From NCBI GenBank assembly GCA_036937835.1, contig CM072878.1:18084501-18148500 (forward strand): a stretch of DNA of 64,000 nucleotides. Reading direction: 5' to 3'. Below, in pieces: positions 12,358-23,578 of this stretch. The notes beneath the pieces were generated by a model, which had not been told where the DNA came from, made no database searches, and saw nothing but the letters and a program-made list of their open reading frames with translations. Within the stretch, counting starts at the first letter, position 1, and every line of letters begins with the position of its first letter. Position numbers and translations under genes: made by a program. Origin of the DNA: Pampus argenteus. Its lineage: Eukaryota; Chordata; Actinopteri; Scombriformes; Stromateidae.

Positions 12358-15300
12358 CCAGAAAGTGAAAATATGGTTGCAGAAACTGTTGATGAACAGA
12401 GTTCAGAAAAATCCCCTGAAGTCACCACAGCCGGTACAGTTCCTCCTTCTGAGGAGGAAGTTCCAGTGTCATCTGTCACTAATGCAGCTGCAGGTGAGAC
12501 TTTTATTATTTTTACTGATTATTTTTAGTACGTGGAGCAACTAGAAATGAATTAAAGGAACAAGCAGCATTTGTTCTGCATGCATTGGGCTGTGGTTACA
12601 GTACAGGTGTAATAATAATAATAATATGTGATAAAATGCTATCAGACCAGTTTTTACCTCCATTTCGTAAAGTTACCTCAATTGAACCTTCAGCTTTGTG
12701 TGATAAAACCTTCACGGCGACATTTTGACTCGTCAAACACAGGTTTGACTGGTGATTGAGTTTCTGTTTAAACCCTTTCCAGCTGTGGGTATTTAAAATT
12801 TCCTTCCGCATTTTTTTTTGTTTTTATTTATTTTTTTTGGCAGGTGAAAAGGACTGAAGTGTGCAGGAAAATAAAATTAAGTACGTTTTGGTCATTTCCC
12901 CAAAAGACAGTAAAAGTTCATCCAAATAATTAACCAAACAAAAAGGAGATTAGTCAGATCAGGGGTGCGAAGAGGAAATGAAAGCTGGACAGAAGAAAAA
13001 CAAGATGAAAATAAAAGTGTGTATGAAAAATAAAATGCAGATACTTTTTAACCATGATGCTATAAAAGCTTGGCAGGGACCACAAATTAACGATATCGCG
13101 ATACGAGACGAGATAAGTCTTGTCCTGGTTTGAAAGGTCACATTGCAGTGAAGTCATGTGATCTTATAAATAGGAGGCGAGTGCATTATTGTTTTAACTA
13201 ACATTATTTTTTTTTTTCCAGGCAATGATGTTCCCTGTGATGATACAGTAGCCTGCCCAGATAACACCACATGCTGTAAAACCAAAGAAGGGGGTTGGGC
13301 TTGCTGTCCTCTACCAGAGGTACCGTATACATTTTTAGCCGCCTCTGATAAACTTTGATGTTAAACGATGTGACAATGAATTAATCTTATTTACAAGTAT
13401 CGTGTGTGAATCCAAACTCATTAAAAAGAGTTTGGTCATGTTAGTTTGTTCAGAAGGCTAAAAACAGGGATCGTGTTTTCAGTCTCCAGAGAGTAGTTCT
13501 GTGTAAGACAGTCACCACCGGGCATCAGCAGGAACGCTGTTCTCTTTAGAGAGCTTTGCTAGCTTGTTGTGCTACATATCACAACCTGTTGACTTTGTGC
13601 TACATTGTTAATTAAAGAACTTAAATACAAAGTCGCGTCAAAGAACTACTCTCTGGAGACTGAAAATGCTCTCATTAATCTTTGGAGACGTTACCAAAAA
13701 AATTACCGTGACCAAAGTTTTCGTGGCAAAAGAACCCTGATATATTCATTGATATAATTTTAGTATTTTTTGGACAACAATGGAGGTAAATATACTAAAT
13801 CATTAGAAGATGTTGCCAACTCTTTGTTTTTCCTATTGTGTCGTTTGCAGGCTGTTTGTTGTGAAGATTTCATACACTGCTGCCCAAAGGGTAAGAAATG
13901 TAACCTGGTTGCTCAGACCTGCGATGACGACTCGTGCTCTGTTCCCTGGGTGGAGAAAATACCCACAATCCTCGGACAGGATACGCAACAGGTAGGGGAT
14001 GTTGCATGTGACTCCTCCTACAGTTGTCCTGATGACACCACCTGCTGCAAGACCAAAACAGAAGAATGGGCCTGCTGTCCTCTACCAAAGGTAAACACAC
14101 AGAGTCACGTGCACACGCTTCAGCATGTCAGCATCAATGGTGCTTTCTGATTGAAGTTGAAAACAATGTTTGTGACTGAACGTGTTTTTCATCGTTTTGT
14201 TCAAAAGGCGGTGTGTTGCGACGACCACGAGCACTGCTGCCCGGCTGGCACCACCTGTGACTTGGCCACCCTCAGCTGTATGAACTCCTCCGGCTCAACA
14301 CCAATGAAACAGAAGATAACCGCATTCGTCAACTTGGTGCCCACCACATCGGCCCCTACAACACAAACTCAGGTACCAAGTACGACGCAGACAGTGGAGG
14401 AGGAGAAGGAGGAGGAGGAGGAGGAGACGAAGGATGAAGAAGAGGTAGACACAGCACAGGAGACACATCAGGAGGAGGAGGAGGATGAAAATGGCAGCGT
14501 TCAGTGTGACGCCCACAGCAGTTGTCCTCAGGACACCACCTGCTGCTTCATGACTTCATCCCAGAGGTGGGGCTGTTGTCCGCTGCCAAAGGTGAGTCCT
14601 GCTTCTTCACAACGTCACCGACCTTCATCAACTCCCCTTTTATCACATTATAGCACTAAAAGACCACCAAATTATGATTTTCATGTATTATTTAAAAAAA
14701 AATTAATAATAGTTTTTTTTACTCTTGAAATGAAAATTGTTTTTCCAACAATTTGAAAAACCCAAATAAATTCATCTTATATCAACATGAGATAGAAAAA
14801 AGCTGCTAATGCAAACACTGAGGAAGCTGAAAAACCTTTAAATTGTATTTGATAATGTACATAAAATGGTTACTTGGTTATTAAAACTTTTCTTTCTTAT
14901 TATTCTTATTTACATAATGAGAAACAGACAATAGATGCTAAAAGAAGCTGCAAATTGCATCAGTTAACATTTTTAGACAAGCTTGTTACAGAGCTTGTAT
15001 TTGCAGGGTATAACTGCAGCGCTCATGTTTTTTTACAACCATAATTTAATCCACATCACTGTTAATAAAAATAAGAAATGAAACCAGCGTTGCTGATGTG
15101 AAAGTAGCACTTCCTGTCTCGCTTCTCCTCAGGCTGTGTGCTGCGCTGATGGAGACCACTGCTGTCCCAACGGCTACAAGTGCAACGAACACCAGACCTC
15201 GTGCGTCAAAGAAGGAGTGGTGATCCCGTGGTACACCAAGCTTCCAGCGACCGCTAACATTCAGGCTGATCACAGCTCTGTCCAATGCGACGCCCTGAAT

Positions 15301-15992
15301 AAATGTCCTGAAAAGACGAGCTGCTGCCAGCTGTCCACGGGCGAGTGGGGCTGCTGCCCCATACAGAATGTGAGCACTGTGTGTGTGTGTGTGTGTGGAG
15401 GGGTTACAGGCCTGCTTTGATATGAGATGCACTATCAGCATATATAATCTAATGTAAAATGAGCGTTATTGTTGTGTGCAGGCTGTGTGCTGCTCAGATA
15501 AGAAGCACTGCTGTCCAGAGGGTTACTCCTGTAACACAGGTGCTCAGTACTGCCAGAAGCTCGTCATGCTGCAGCTGGAGACCATCCCGCTAACGCCGGT
15601 GTTCCTGTCCAGTAAACCCCAGCTCGGTCCTCTAAAGCAGAGGGACATCAAATGTGATGACGAGAGCAGCTGCACAGATGGGAACACCTGCTGCAAGACA
15701 TCCGATACGACATGGGGCTGCTGCCCTTATCCTGACGTATGATATAGAGTCATAACTCCTGTAGCCTCCCACCTCCTAAAGCTTTAACTAACCCAAAGTA
15801 ATGCAAATAAAGATTCTACAAACACGTCTCTCTGTCCTCTCTTTACAGGCGATGTGCTGCAGCGACAGGCTGCACTGCTGTCCCACCGGCTTCACCTGCA
15901 TCGACGGTGGCAGATGCACCCAGAACACTAAGAGTCACTGGCGCTTCTGGCAAATGTTCCTCGACAACAAAAAGAGAGCTTTGAAATTGTAA
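9818..15992 (+). CDS. grn: Progranulin with eight granulin domains
   Basis: Secreted and lysosomal cysteine-rich growth and lysosomal factor. Thirteen coding exons: 9818-9958, 10542-10679, 10787-10915, 11612-11693, 11801-11907, 12077-12230, 12362-12493, 13222-13319, 13851-14090, 14208-14591, 15133-15369, 15482-15736 and 15849-15992, giving 746 aa. A signal peptide (MQKWVVICWALLALVGA) is followed by eight granulin modules with repeated CC pairs. Most modules are split by a phase-0 intron before an (A)xCC half, so one exon holds the end of one module and the start of the next. Serine/threonine/glutamate linkers separate modules 3/4 and 5/6, and the latter has a very acidic run (14396-14490). 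The C-terminus is hydrophobic (RALKL), comparable with the sortilin-binding tail of mammalian progranulin (inference). Human GRN also sits beside SLC25A39. The poly(A) signal is at 16287. Whether the species calls it grna or grnb cannot be settled here. Confidence 0.95.
12305..12355 (+). repeat. (GT)n microsatellite at a grn splice acceptor
   Basis: About 24 GT units run into the TTTCCAG acceptor of grn exon 7 (12362), replacing most of the usual polypyrimidine tract. Confidence 0.95.
13430..13787. mobile_element. Foldback MITE, copy 1 (grn intron 8)
   Basis: Inner inverted arms TTTTCAGTCTCCAGAGAGTA (13476 on) and its complement ending at 13667 flank a loop of about 140 bp. Outer sequence on the right (GACAACAATGGAGG) matches the other copies at 36 kb and 57 kb. 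No coding capacity, so a non-autonomous DNA element. Confidence 0.75.
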
Positions 15993-16286
15993 AAAAAACA
16001 TTTAAACTCCTGCACACTTGTCATTTGTTTCTGCATTAATGGAAAATAATGTACAGTGATTGTATGATGATTGCTCAATGCTTTTTATGGGCTAGTGGTA
16101 AACGGGGATGGGGATACGGTGAAATCAAAATGCACTCAGGTTTATGGAGTTCTGTCTGTATGCATCTAGTTTATGTCTGACTTGTAATATTCAGTCATGA
16201 ACATGTTAAAAGCCAATACGAATGTGTTCACTCTCAATCATCTGCTCTGTTTTTTTTCTGCTTCAGTTCTATTCTATCAATAATTC

Positions 16287-16292
16287 AATAAA
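16287..16292 (+). other. Poly(A) signal of grn
   Basis: AATAAA about 295 bases after the grn stop codon, the first good match downstream. Confidence 0.7.
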
Positions 16293-17202
16293 AATTTGGG
16301 GCATCATTTAATGTTATATGTTTATTATGACATACACGAACTGCTGTGTGGCTCCACCTGGTGATGAAAGAACAGTTCGGTTTTCTGTAGAGCTGATTTC
16401 AGGTCAGTCTGACACGTTTTTCACTCACAGCACAGCACACGGTTGATTTACAGTTAGTGTTTGGATCATTTTGTTGCATAATCTCTAAATAAATGACGGC
16501 TTAAAGTGTTTTCTAAACTTAACATCTGATTGTCACTTGTGTTTATGTGGGATTTAAAAATGCACCATGCAGAAATACATGCTGGGTGCATCTTAACCTC
16601 GTGAGGAGTCAGAAAGGTCTCTACATATTCCACAAAACTAATAAACAAACTCTGATCGCCTCCACTTGTTTAATCATTTCTGTATCAATAATAGTTCAAT
16701 TTATCTGTTTCTATCAAAATAAACAATAAATATATAAGGACATATATTCTCTATAGCAGTAAACTTTATATGTTAATGTCAGATAAATAAAAGTGCTAGA
16801 TATACACGTGGCATATACAGTTTATACGGTTCAAATGTGATTTAAAATATGTTCCTTACTTCCGGGTTGGATCCCACGTTTTAGGCTGACGTCACACTGT
16901 TTAATGGTTTCTCTTTATTTGGGTCTACTGGGCTCCTCCTCCCCTCTGTGAACTGAGTCGAGCTCATTTTTAATAAAGAGTAGAAATCAAATAAAACTTT
17001 ACTGTACGTTACAATATATTTAAGACAGCTGACTGGAAATCACTTTAAATACAGCTCAGTGTCTCTTTAAATCTACACAAAATAAATGACTCAAAACAAT
17101 TAATCAATCATCAAAATATATGGTGGTTAATTTAATAGTCGATTAATCGTTGCAGCTTTACAAAACTCAAGAGTTTAATTTACGTAATGTAATATTTTTT
17201 TC
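16293..17202. other. Intergenic grn to rundc1
   Basis: AT-rich spacer with no convincing exon. Short ORFs here lack splice context or similarity. Confidence 0.5.
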
Positions 17203-17372
17203 CTAGGATAGCGAAGTCATGACCCACCCTACGCCGTCTCTGATTGGCCTACCCTGATATTCTTAACCAACTCTAACCAATCACTCCTCACGTCTAAACG
17301 TAACCAACGAAAGGCAGCGAGTAGTAGCCAATCAGAGGCAGAGTAGGGCGGGTCATAACGCCGCCGTCCTAC
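17203..17372. mobile_element. Palindromic MITE carrying CCAAT boxes upstream of rundc1
   Basis: The left arm (from 17203, with GTCATGACCCACCCTACGCC and CTCTGATTGG) and right arm (17325-17372, CCAATCAGAG with GTAGGGCGGGTCATAAC) are near-perfect inverted complements over about 45 bases. Between them lies another CCAATCA. It sits about 250 bases upstream of the rundc1 ATG and provides at least three CCAAT motifs (NF-Y-type). Confidence 0.65.
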
Positions 17373-17616
17373 AAACAAAACGATTTTATTTGTAAGACTT
17401 CCGCTTCTCTTCCGGTGTGTTCCTCGTCGCGTGCCGTTAGCTTGTCGTGTCTCTGTGTTGACGTATGAATCATTCTTCCCAAGATGGCGATGCACCTGTT
17501 TCATCGTCGGTGAACTGTGTTGTCTGCAGCGTAAGAAAAGCAAACAACACACACAAGCGGAGAAACAACAAACTGGCGGCGTAGTTAAACCGCAGGACTG
17601 AACTCCGTCGTCCAAA

Positions 17617-20600
17617 ATGTCCACAGAGGAGCTGTCAGCCTCGGACAGCGAGGCTGTCTTCACCGGAGCCGGGGAGCGATGGGCACCGGTGGGCGCTGTG
17701 GCCAGCCCCGAGGATGAGAGCGGGAGTCGGAGCGCTGGCCAACCGAGACAGAGAGGCTCGTCCTCGGCCTGCGAGGAGGAGCTGTCCTCCAAGCTGAAGA
17801 GGCTGGAAGAGGAGCAGGACTTGTTGAACTCGTCTCTGCTCGCTCTCACCTCTCACTTCGCTCAGGTTCAGTTCCGACTGAAGCAGATCGTTCACGCCCA
17901 GAGCGAGGAGAAGGAGAGGATGCTGGCCGAGCTGGAGGAGTTCGCCTTCAGAGGATGTCCGCATGTCGTGGGCTGCAGAGCCCAGGACGCCACGCAGCTG
18001 GAGAACTCGGTAACACTTCATTAAATATAGTTGAAGTCCTACAGTTTGATGTTTGAGCCTCACTCTGCTGAATGATGTATGTGAGTTTGACACTATTATA
18101 GATCTAATTTTAAAGGGTGAGTCTGCATCACTAGTTTCAAAACAAATCCTGCACCAATATTCACTTTACACAAGTGTGATGTGGAAACTTCCATCAACAT
18201 AATAAATGCAAATTTTAACCAATCTCAACCACAATCACAATATCTGCAGGAAACTTTCTCTGCATTAAAGCTTCTACCAGGAAGGTTTTGACACCAATAT
18301 ATAGTTTTAAATGGCTTTAAGACACAATGTAAGCCTTTCCAAACAAAGCCTAACAGCCGGCTCATTAATCTAACCAGGAAAACTGGCAAAACAGGAAGTG
18401 ATGGGGTTCATGAGAAATGTGGTCTTATCATGAGGGAAAAAAATCTAATTTGTTGCTGATTCCTACATTTCTACTGCAAAAAAAAATCACATAAAACACG
18501 AGAAAAGTCACTACAAAATCAAAAAACACACACAAAAACAAAAACAGTGAACTCCTGGACGTTACAGTCGCAGCAGCTCCTGTCTCGGTTTTGTTCGCTC
18601 TTATCTCTGGTGGAAAATGTTGCTTTCTGCCACAAGTGTGTGACTCACTCACGGCGCTGCAGGCTCAATAGAAAAACCTCCAGCAGATCACTATCTGTTT
18701 AAAAAAGGTTTCTGTGTACACAGCCACTACTACGCTGTACCTGCTATTGTTTACTCCCTGCCTCTGTAGTCTTACCTCAGTCTAGCTATTGTTTCCATGT
18801 GATATGACATAAGTGCTAATCATATATTCCACCTAAAGGTCTTTTTTCTTTATGTGATTTCTCCTTTGTCACACGCTTTACTTGCAGGGGGATCTGGTGA
18901 GTATAATTCCTCGTGTCTCTTTCACGGTTTGGTGTATTTTTATGCAAATAAATGTGACAAATCTCATAAAAGGTGCAAACAGACTGCTGCTAAAAGTCCT
19001 TTTGTGAATTAAATCTAATTTTGACCAATTTGGTCAGAATTTAATACATACTGCATGTCATATCTCATACTCGGTCTGCGTGTGTCTCTTCTGTCAGAGC
19101 GAGAGAGAGAAGAGGGAGCGCCTGGAGGCTCAGAGAGAAAAACAGAAGGATCTCATTTTCCAACTGAAGACCCAGCTGGACGACCTGGAGCGTTTCGCCT
19201 ATCAGGAGGGCAGCTACGACTCGCTGCCGCAGTCTGTCGTCATGGAGCGACAGAAGGTGTGGACATGTGAGAGTGATATGATGCATGAGTGTTTATGTAT
19301 TTGAGAGAAAGTAATTGTCCCTAATGCAGGACCACGAACGTGTCTGTTAAATCTCAAGTCAGTCAAACTGTCTGTTATACTGAACACATGATGTGATGTT
19401 TACCTGTTTCAAATCAGGTGTAACAAGTTAAACGTTAGAAATGCTTCAGGCGCCGAAACGTCTGTACATAATACTTGTAGGTAGATAAATATCCTTCCAT
19501 CCGTCGTGCATTTCTCAGGTCATCATTGATGAGTTGATCAAGAAGCTGGACGTGAACCTGAACGAGGACATCGGGAACTTGTCCCCCGAGGAGCTGAGGC
19601 ACCGAGTGGACGCCGCCATCGCACAGATAGTGAATCCAGCCAGGGTCAAAGAGCAGCTGGTGGAGCAGCTCAAAACCCAGATCAGGGACCTGGAGATGTT
19701 CATCAACTTTATCCAAGGTACACAGTCTCATATACTCTGCAAACTGTCATGTGGTTATGAATTTCCTGCTCATTTGTTTGCAATCTACAGTTGGCCTTTT
19801 TTTTTTTTAAATTATTGTTTTAATTGCGATTTCTTCCAAAAAGATGAGGTGGGGAACCCTCTGTTGTCAGATGGACACAGCCAGCAGCCACAAGCAGCAG
19901 GAACCAGCACCAGAGCTCCGGGAGGGAAGAAGAAAGGTCAGTTACAGTTATCAAACTCTAACTGAAGGTATCTGGTGTAATTAAACCACTAGATGTCTTT
20001 TAGTATTCACCAACTGGCAGCCTCCAGTGTATCTGTCTACTATATTCTGACGGTGTTCTTCTCTCACTGCAGTGGACCCGGAGCAGGCCCAGAAGATGCG
20101 AGAGACGGGCCTGCATCTGATCCAGAAGGCCCTCGCCGTGCTGCAGATCTTTGCTGCCAGCCAGTTCGGCTGCGCGGCCGGTCGTGTTCCCCAGAACATG
20201 TGGCCTCAGGACTCGGCGGAGCAGGACTACGGACCCCTGCTGCAGCGTTTGGAGGCAGCCGTGGACAAAGTGCGAGTGTTGGGGTCGCGCAGACAACCCT
20301 CCCTCGAACACGTCGTCAACTACACCAGCAACGCGGCGCTGGGGCCCCGAGACGAGCTGACGACGTCTGTGAGGAAGGAGCTGTCTTTAGCTCTGAAAGA
20401 CCTGTTGGCTCATGGCCTCTTCTCGTCCTCCCAGACCATGAGCCTGGTGCTCGCACCCATCACCTGCCTGCTGCCTTACAAACCAGCCCCACAGACCATG
20501 CACCCGTGGGAACTCTTCGTCAAATACTACCAATCCAAAAACGGGAAGGCCTTTGTGGAGTCGCCGGCTCGGCAGCTTTCACAGTCCTTCAGCCTGCCTG

Positions 20601-20935
20601 TAGGGGGCGGCCCGGTGACCGTCACCCCTAAACAGTCTCTGCTGTGGGCCGTCCACACTGTGCTGAAGGAGCACGGACGCTACAAGCGAGGACCGGACAC
20701 AGAGTTCAAAGCGCTGGTGTGCATGGCTCTGAACGAGCAGCGGCTGGTGTCATGGCTCAACCTGCTGTGTAAGTCGGGGACTCTGATACACCCACACTAC
20801 CACTCCTGGAGCTACATGGCACAGACGGGCTTTGAGGGAGCTTTGCGCATCCTCGGCCGCATCAGCCACCTCAAATTTAACCTTCCAGTGGACCTGGCCG
20901 TCCGGCAGCTGAAGAACATTAAGGATGCTTTCTGA
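17617..20935 (+). CDS. rundc1: RUN domain-containing protein 1
   Basis: Cytosolic protein with coiled coils and a C-terminal RUN domain. Its human orthologue is poorly characterised and reported to affect p53 activity. Exons: 17617-18009, an optional 9-nt exon 18888-18896, 19098-19256, 19519-19717, 19844-19936 and 20073-20935. With the microexon the protein is 571 aa (human about 613). An acidic N-terminus is followed by ALTSHFAQVQFRLKQIV and EEFAFRGCPHVVG, then a long coiled coil (SEREKRERLEAQ to VEQLKTQIRDLEMFINFIQ), a low-complexity linker and a RUN domain ending LAVRQLKNIKDAF, identical to the human end. All introns keep frame. RUNDC1 lies next to RPL27 in human 17q21, as here apart from the intervening zinc-finger gene. 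Poly(A) signals are at 22001 and 22967. Confidence 0.95.
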
Positions 20936-21060
20936 GGAATGACCAGAAAACCATAAAAAAGTAGAGAAACATCAAAGTATTTTATCAGCTAAATTACACT
21001 GCTCTACCTGGCATTAAAAGCATGACTTTGTGCTTCATGTATGTGACATGTTAAAGGCTG

Positions 21061-21368
21061 TTTAAAGGGGACATATGATGCACACATTTCCAGGTCTATA
21101 TTTGTATTCTCGGCCTTTACTGGATCTAAAAACTCCTTCCAGTCCTCTTCCAGACTCCTCAGTTTAAAACAGGCCATTTCCCCTCCAGCACCTCCCTCAT
21201 TACTCAAAAAACATAAACATCTCAAATACATCTGCAAATGTCAAAGCTCGAATCCGATCTAAAACCTGAAGTTTTTGTGACTTTGATCATGTTTAACATA
21301 AATGTCTGACATCATAACAGCATATAAATGATAGAGAATCACTAAAAGCATGAGATGTCCCCTTTAAG
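21061..21368. mobile_element. Non-autonomous DNA transposon in rundc1 3'UTR
   Basis: Terminal inverted repeats TTTAAAGGGGACATATGATG on the left and the complement of CTTAAAGGGGACATCTCATG on the right enclose about 270 non-coding bases. If the poly(A) signal at 22001 is used, it lies inside the transcribed 3'UTR. Confidence 0.7.
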
Positions 21369-22000
21369 CAGCCACACATGTAAAGTACAAATATGTGACG
21401 TCTGCAGTACATGATGATAAGTACCTGTTTATTATGTTTGAGATGACGAAGCTGCTTGTACTGTAAATTGTACTGTAAACATGCCTTAGAAGGGAGGTTG
21501 AGATTACCTCCATCTTAAGAAAAGCTTTTCTTGACCTTAGTGACCTGTGTTCATCACATCATTGCTCTGTATTCATGATGGGGCCCTGAGCAGGGACCGG
21601 CTGGACCTGTACAGTAATCAGTACTGTAATGTGGTGGATAGTTAGACAATCCAAGAGGAGAAATAAGAAGAAGAAACGCTTACTGTGGCTTCCACACAGT
21701 AACACAGAGCTTGTGATGTATTGGTCTTTGTAATTCGGTGCTTGTGCTGCTCCATTGTTACAGAGAAAAGTGAAAAAAAACGTGTAGCAAACTAGTTGAT
21801 TGGGTCAACTTGAAATGAATATCTCATTAATACAGTTAAAATGTTGTCTAACGACATGCAGCTTCTCCGTATTTCAGCTCTGAGGCTCTTCTTGCACGTC
21901 GTTTAGACATTTTTAGTCCCTGTATGAACTGCTGCTTTTCTCCTTTTTCCAGGTCGGGTTAGAAATCAGATGATTGTAGATGAATAATTTCTTTAATGAT

Positions 22001-22006
22001 AATAAA
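22001..22006 (+). other. Poly(A) signal, candidate for rundc1
   Basis: AATAAA about 1.07 kb after the stop. A second candidate is at 22967-22972. Confidence 0.5.
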
Positions 22007-22972
22007 TGTCTTGTATCTTTATCTTTAACGTGATTTGAAGGATATAAAAGGTTTTTTTTTTTTAATCTTCCTGAGACAGCCGAGTTGCACGTATCTTCTC
22101 CTCGAATACTGAATGTACGATCCGTCGATGCTAACGGAGGTCAGGTTATAACTTTCCTTTATGTTTATTCTGTTTCGTCTGTGTTCCTGGTGGGTTTCAA
22201 ACCTCTGAGAGTCGGTGTGGCGATAAAACGTCACACCGTGTTTGTATTTCCTGAGATAAAAAAAAGAAGCATATTTTATATCGGTGCACCAGGTGACACA
22301 TTTTATCTTTATTTATTGTCCATGTTCTGTTCTGGGATCTGTGCAGTAAATACGATGTTATATTTTACTTCAATGTTCCAGATTTTGTTGTGTTTTTGCT
22401 CTTATGTTGTGATTTATTGGACAGTATATGTAAAACACTGTTAAAACAGCTGCTGGACTACAGTAGATACACTGAACCATTTAAATGGATCTATTTATGT
22501 TGTTTTTATTTAATCACTTATTAAATAAATAATATATTAAGAGATAAGAATTGTTTATTTTCCTTTTTTTAAATTATGTTTGATGCACAGCTGTAAACAC
22601 ATTAAATATGACGTAAACAAACTGTTGTGTTGTTTATGAATCTTCATCCTTTTAATTTTATTCTTAATTTATTTCACATAAACATTCATTGAAATTATTA
22701 AATAATAAAAAAAACATTAATTTCAATTAAATGAAGAATATAATGGAGCACAAACAGATTATTTATCTTAATTAGATTTATTTTAGTAACTATTGAAGCA
22801 GATTAATAATAATAATTAATATTAAGGTAATATGTCAACATTATTTACATTTTTAGTAATCCTATATAGCAGCTCCATATAGTTACTGCATATATATTGT
22901 ATATAAAATTCTGTCGTTTTTGTACTTATTCTTTGTACTAACCTATGTGCATATTGATCTGTTAATAATAAA

Positions 22973-23578
22973 GTTATAATGTGTTTAATTATGCACAGTT
23001 TTATTTGGGGTTACACTGATCATGTCTCAATAATCAATAACGTTTTTACTACTATAAATTATGATGATTGTGATGATTTAGTGGTTTTTCTAAACCAACA
23101 AATTCACAAAAAATTCTTTATGGTTTGATGTGTGTATTTTCAAAAGATGTTGTTCTGTGCTGTTGCCATGGAAACAACCCAAACTCGTAACTCACATCTC
23201 CCTGAAGACGTCCATCACCTGCAGGTTTCTGCTAAACTTCATCAACACAGAAACGGTGAGAACGAGCTTTTCTCAGCTGTTTTATGTTTACTTGAGTCCG
23301 ACGGCGAGTTTAACTTACTGTGAGTTTGGTCGTTAACAAATCTGAGTTATTGGTTTGTTTTAAATGTTTGCTGGTCCTGTCTGCTGTTCATAAATCTCAC
23401 TGGTAGCTGAAATTTCACAGTCGGTTACTTCTGATCAAAATATGAGTTTGTTTATATGTGTGTCAGAGTATTAAGTCACATATACCTGTCTGTGGTTGAC
23501 ATGCACTTCTAGCTGTGTATTGTTGTCATTGGTGTTAATGTTGTTGTTGTTGTTGTTGTTGTTATTTTATGATGTTAG
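22973..23578. other. Intergenic and probable 5'UTR of zinc-finger gene
   Basis: A GT donor follows AAACG at 23255 and could end a 5'UTR exon of the zinc-finger gene. A (TTG)n run lies at about 23541-23563. No other feature is seen. Confidence 0.35.

Noticed and set aside
12283..12544. Frames with long CVCV or THTH runs
   Set aside because: Artefacts of the (GT)n microsatellite in the grn intron. The true exon 7 uses only 12362-12493.
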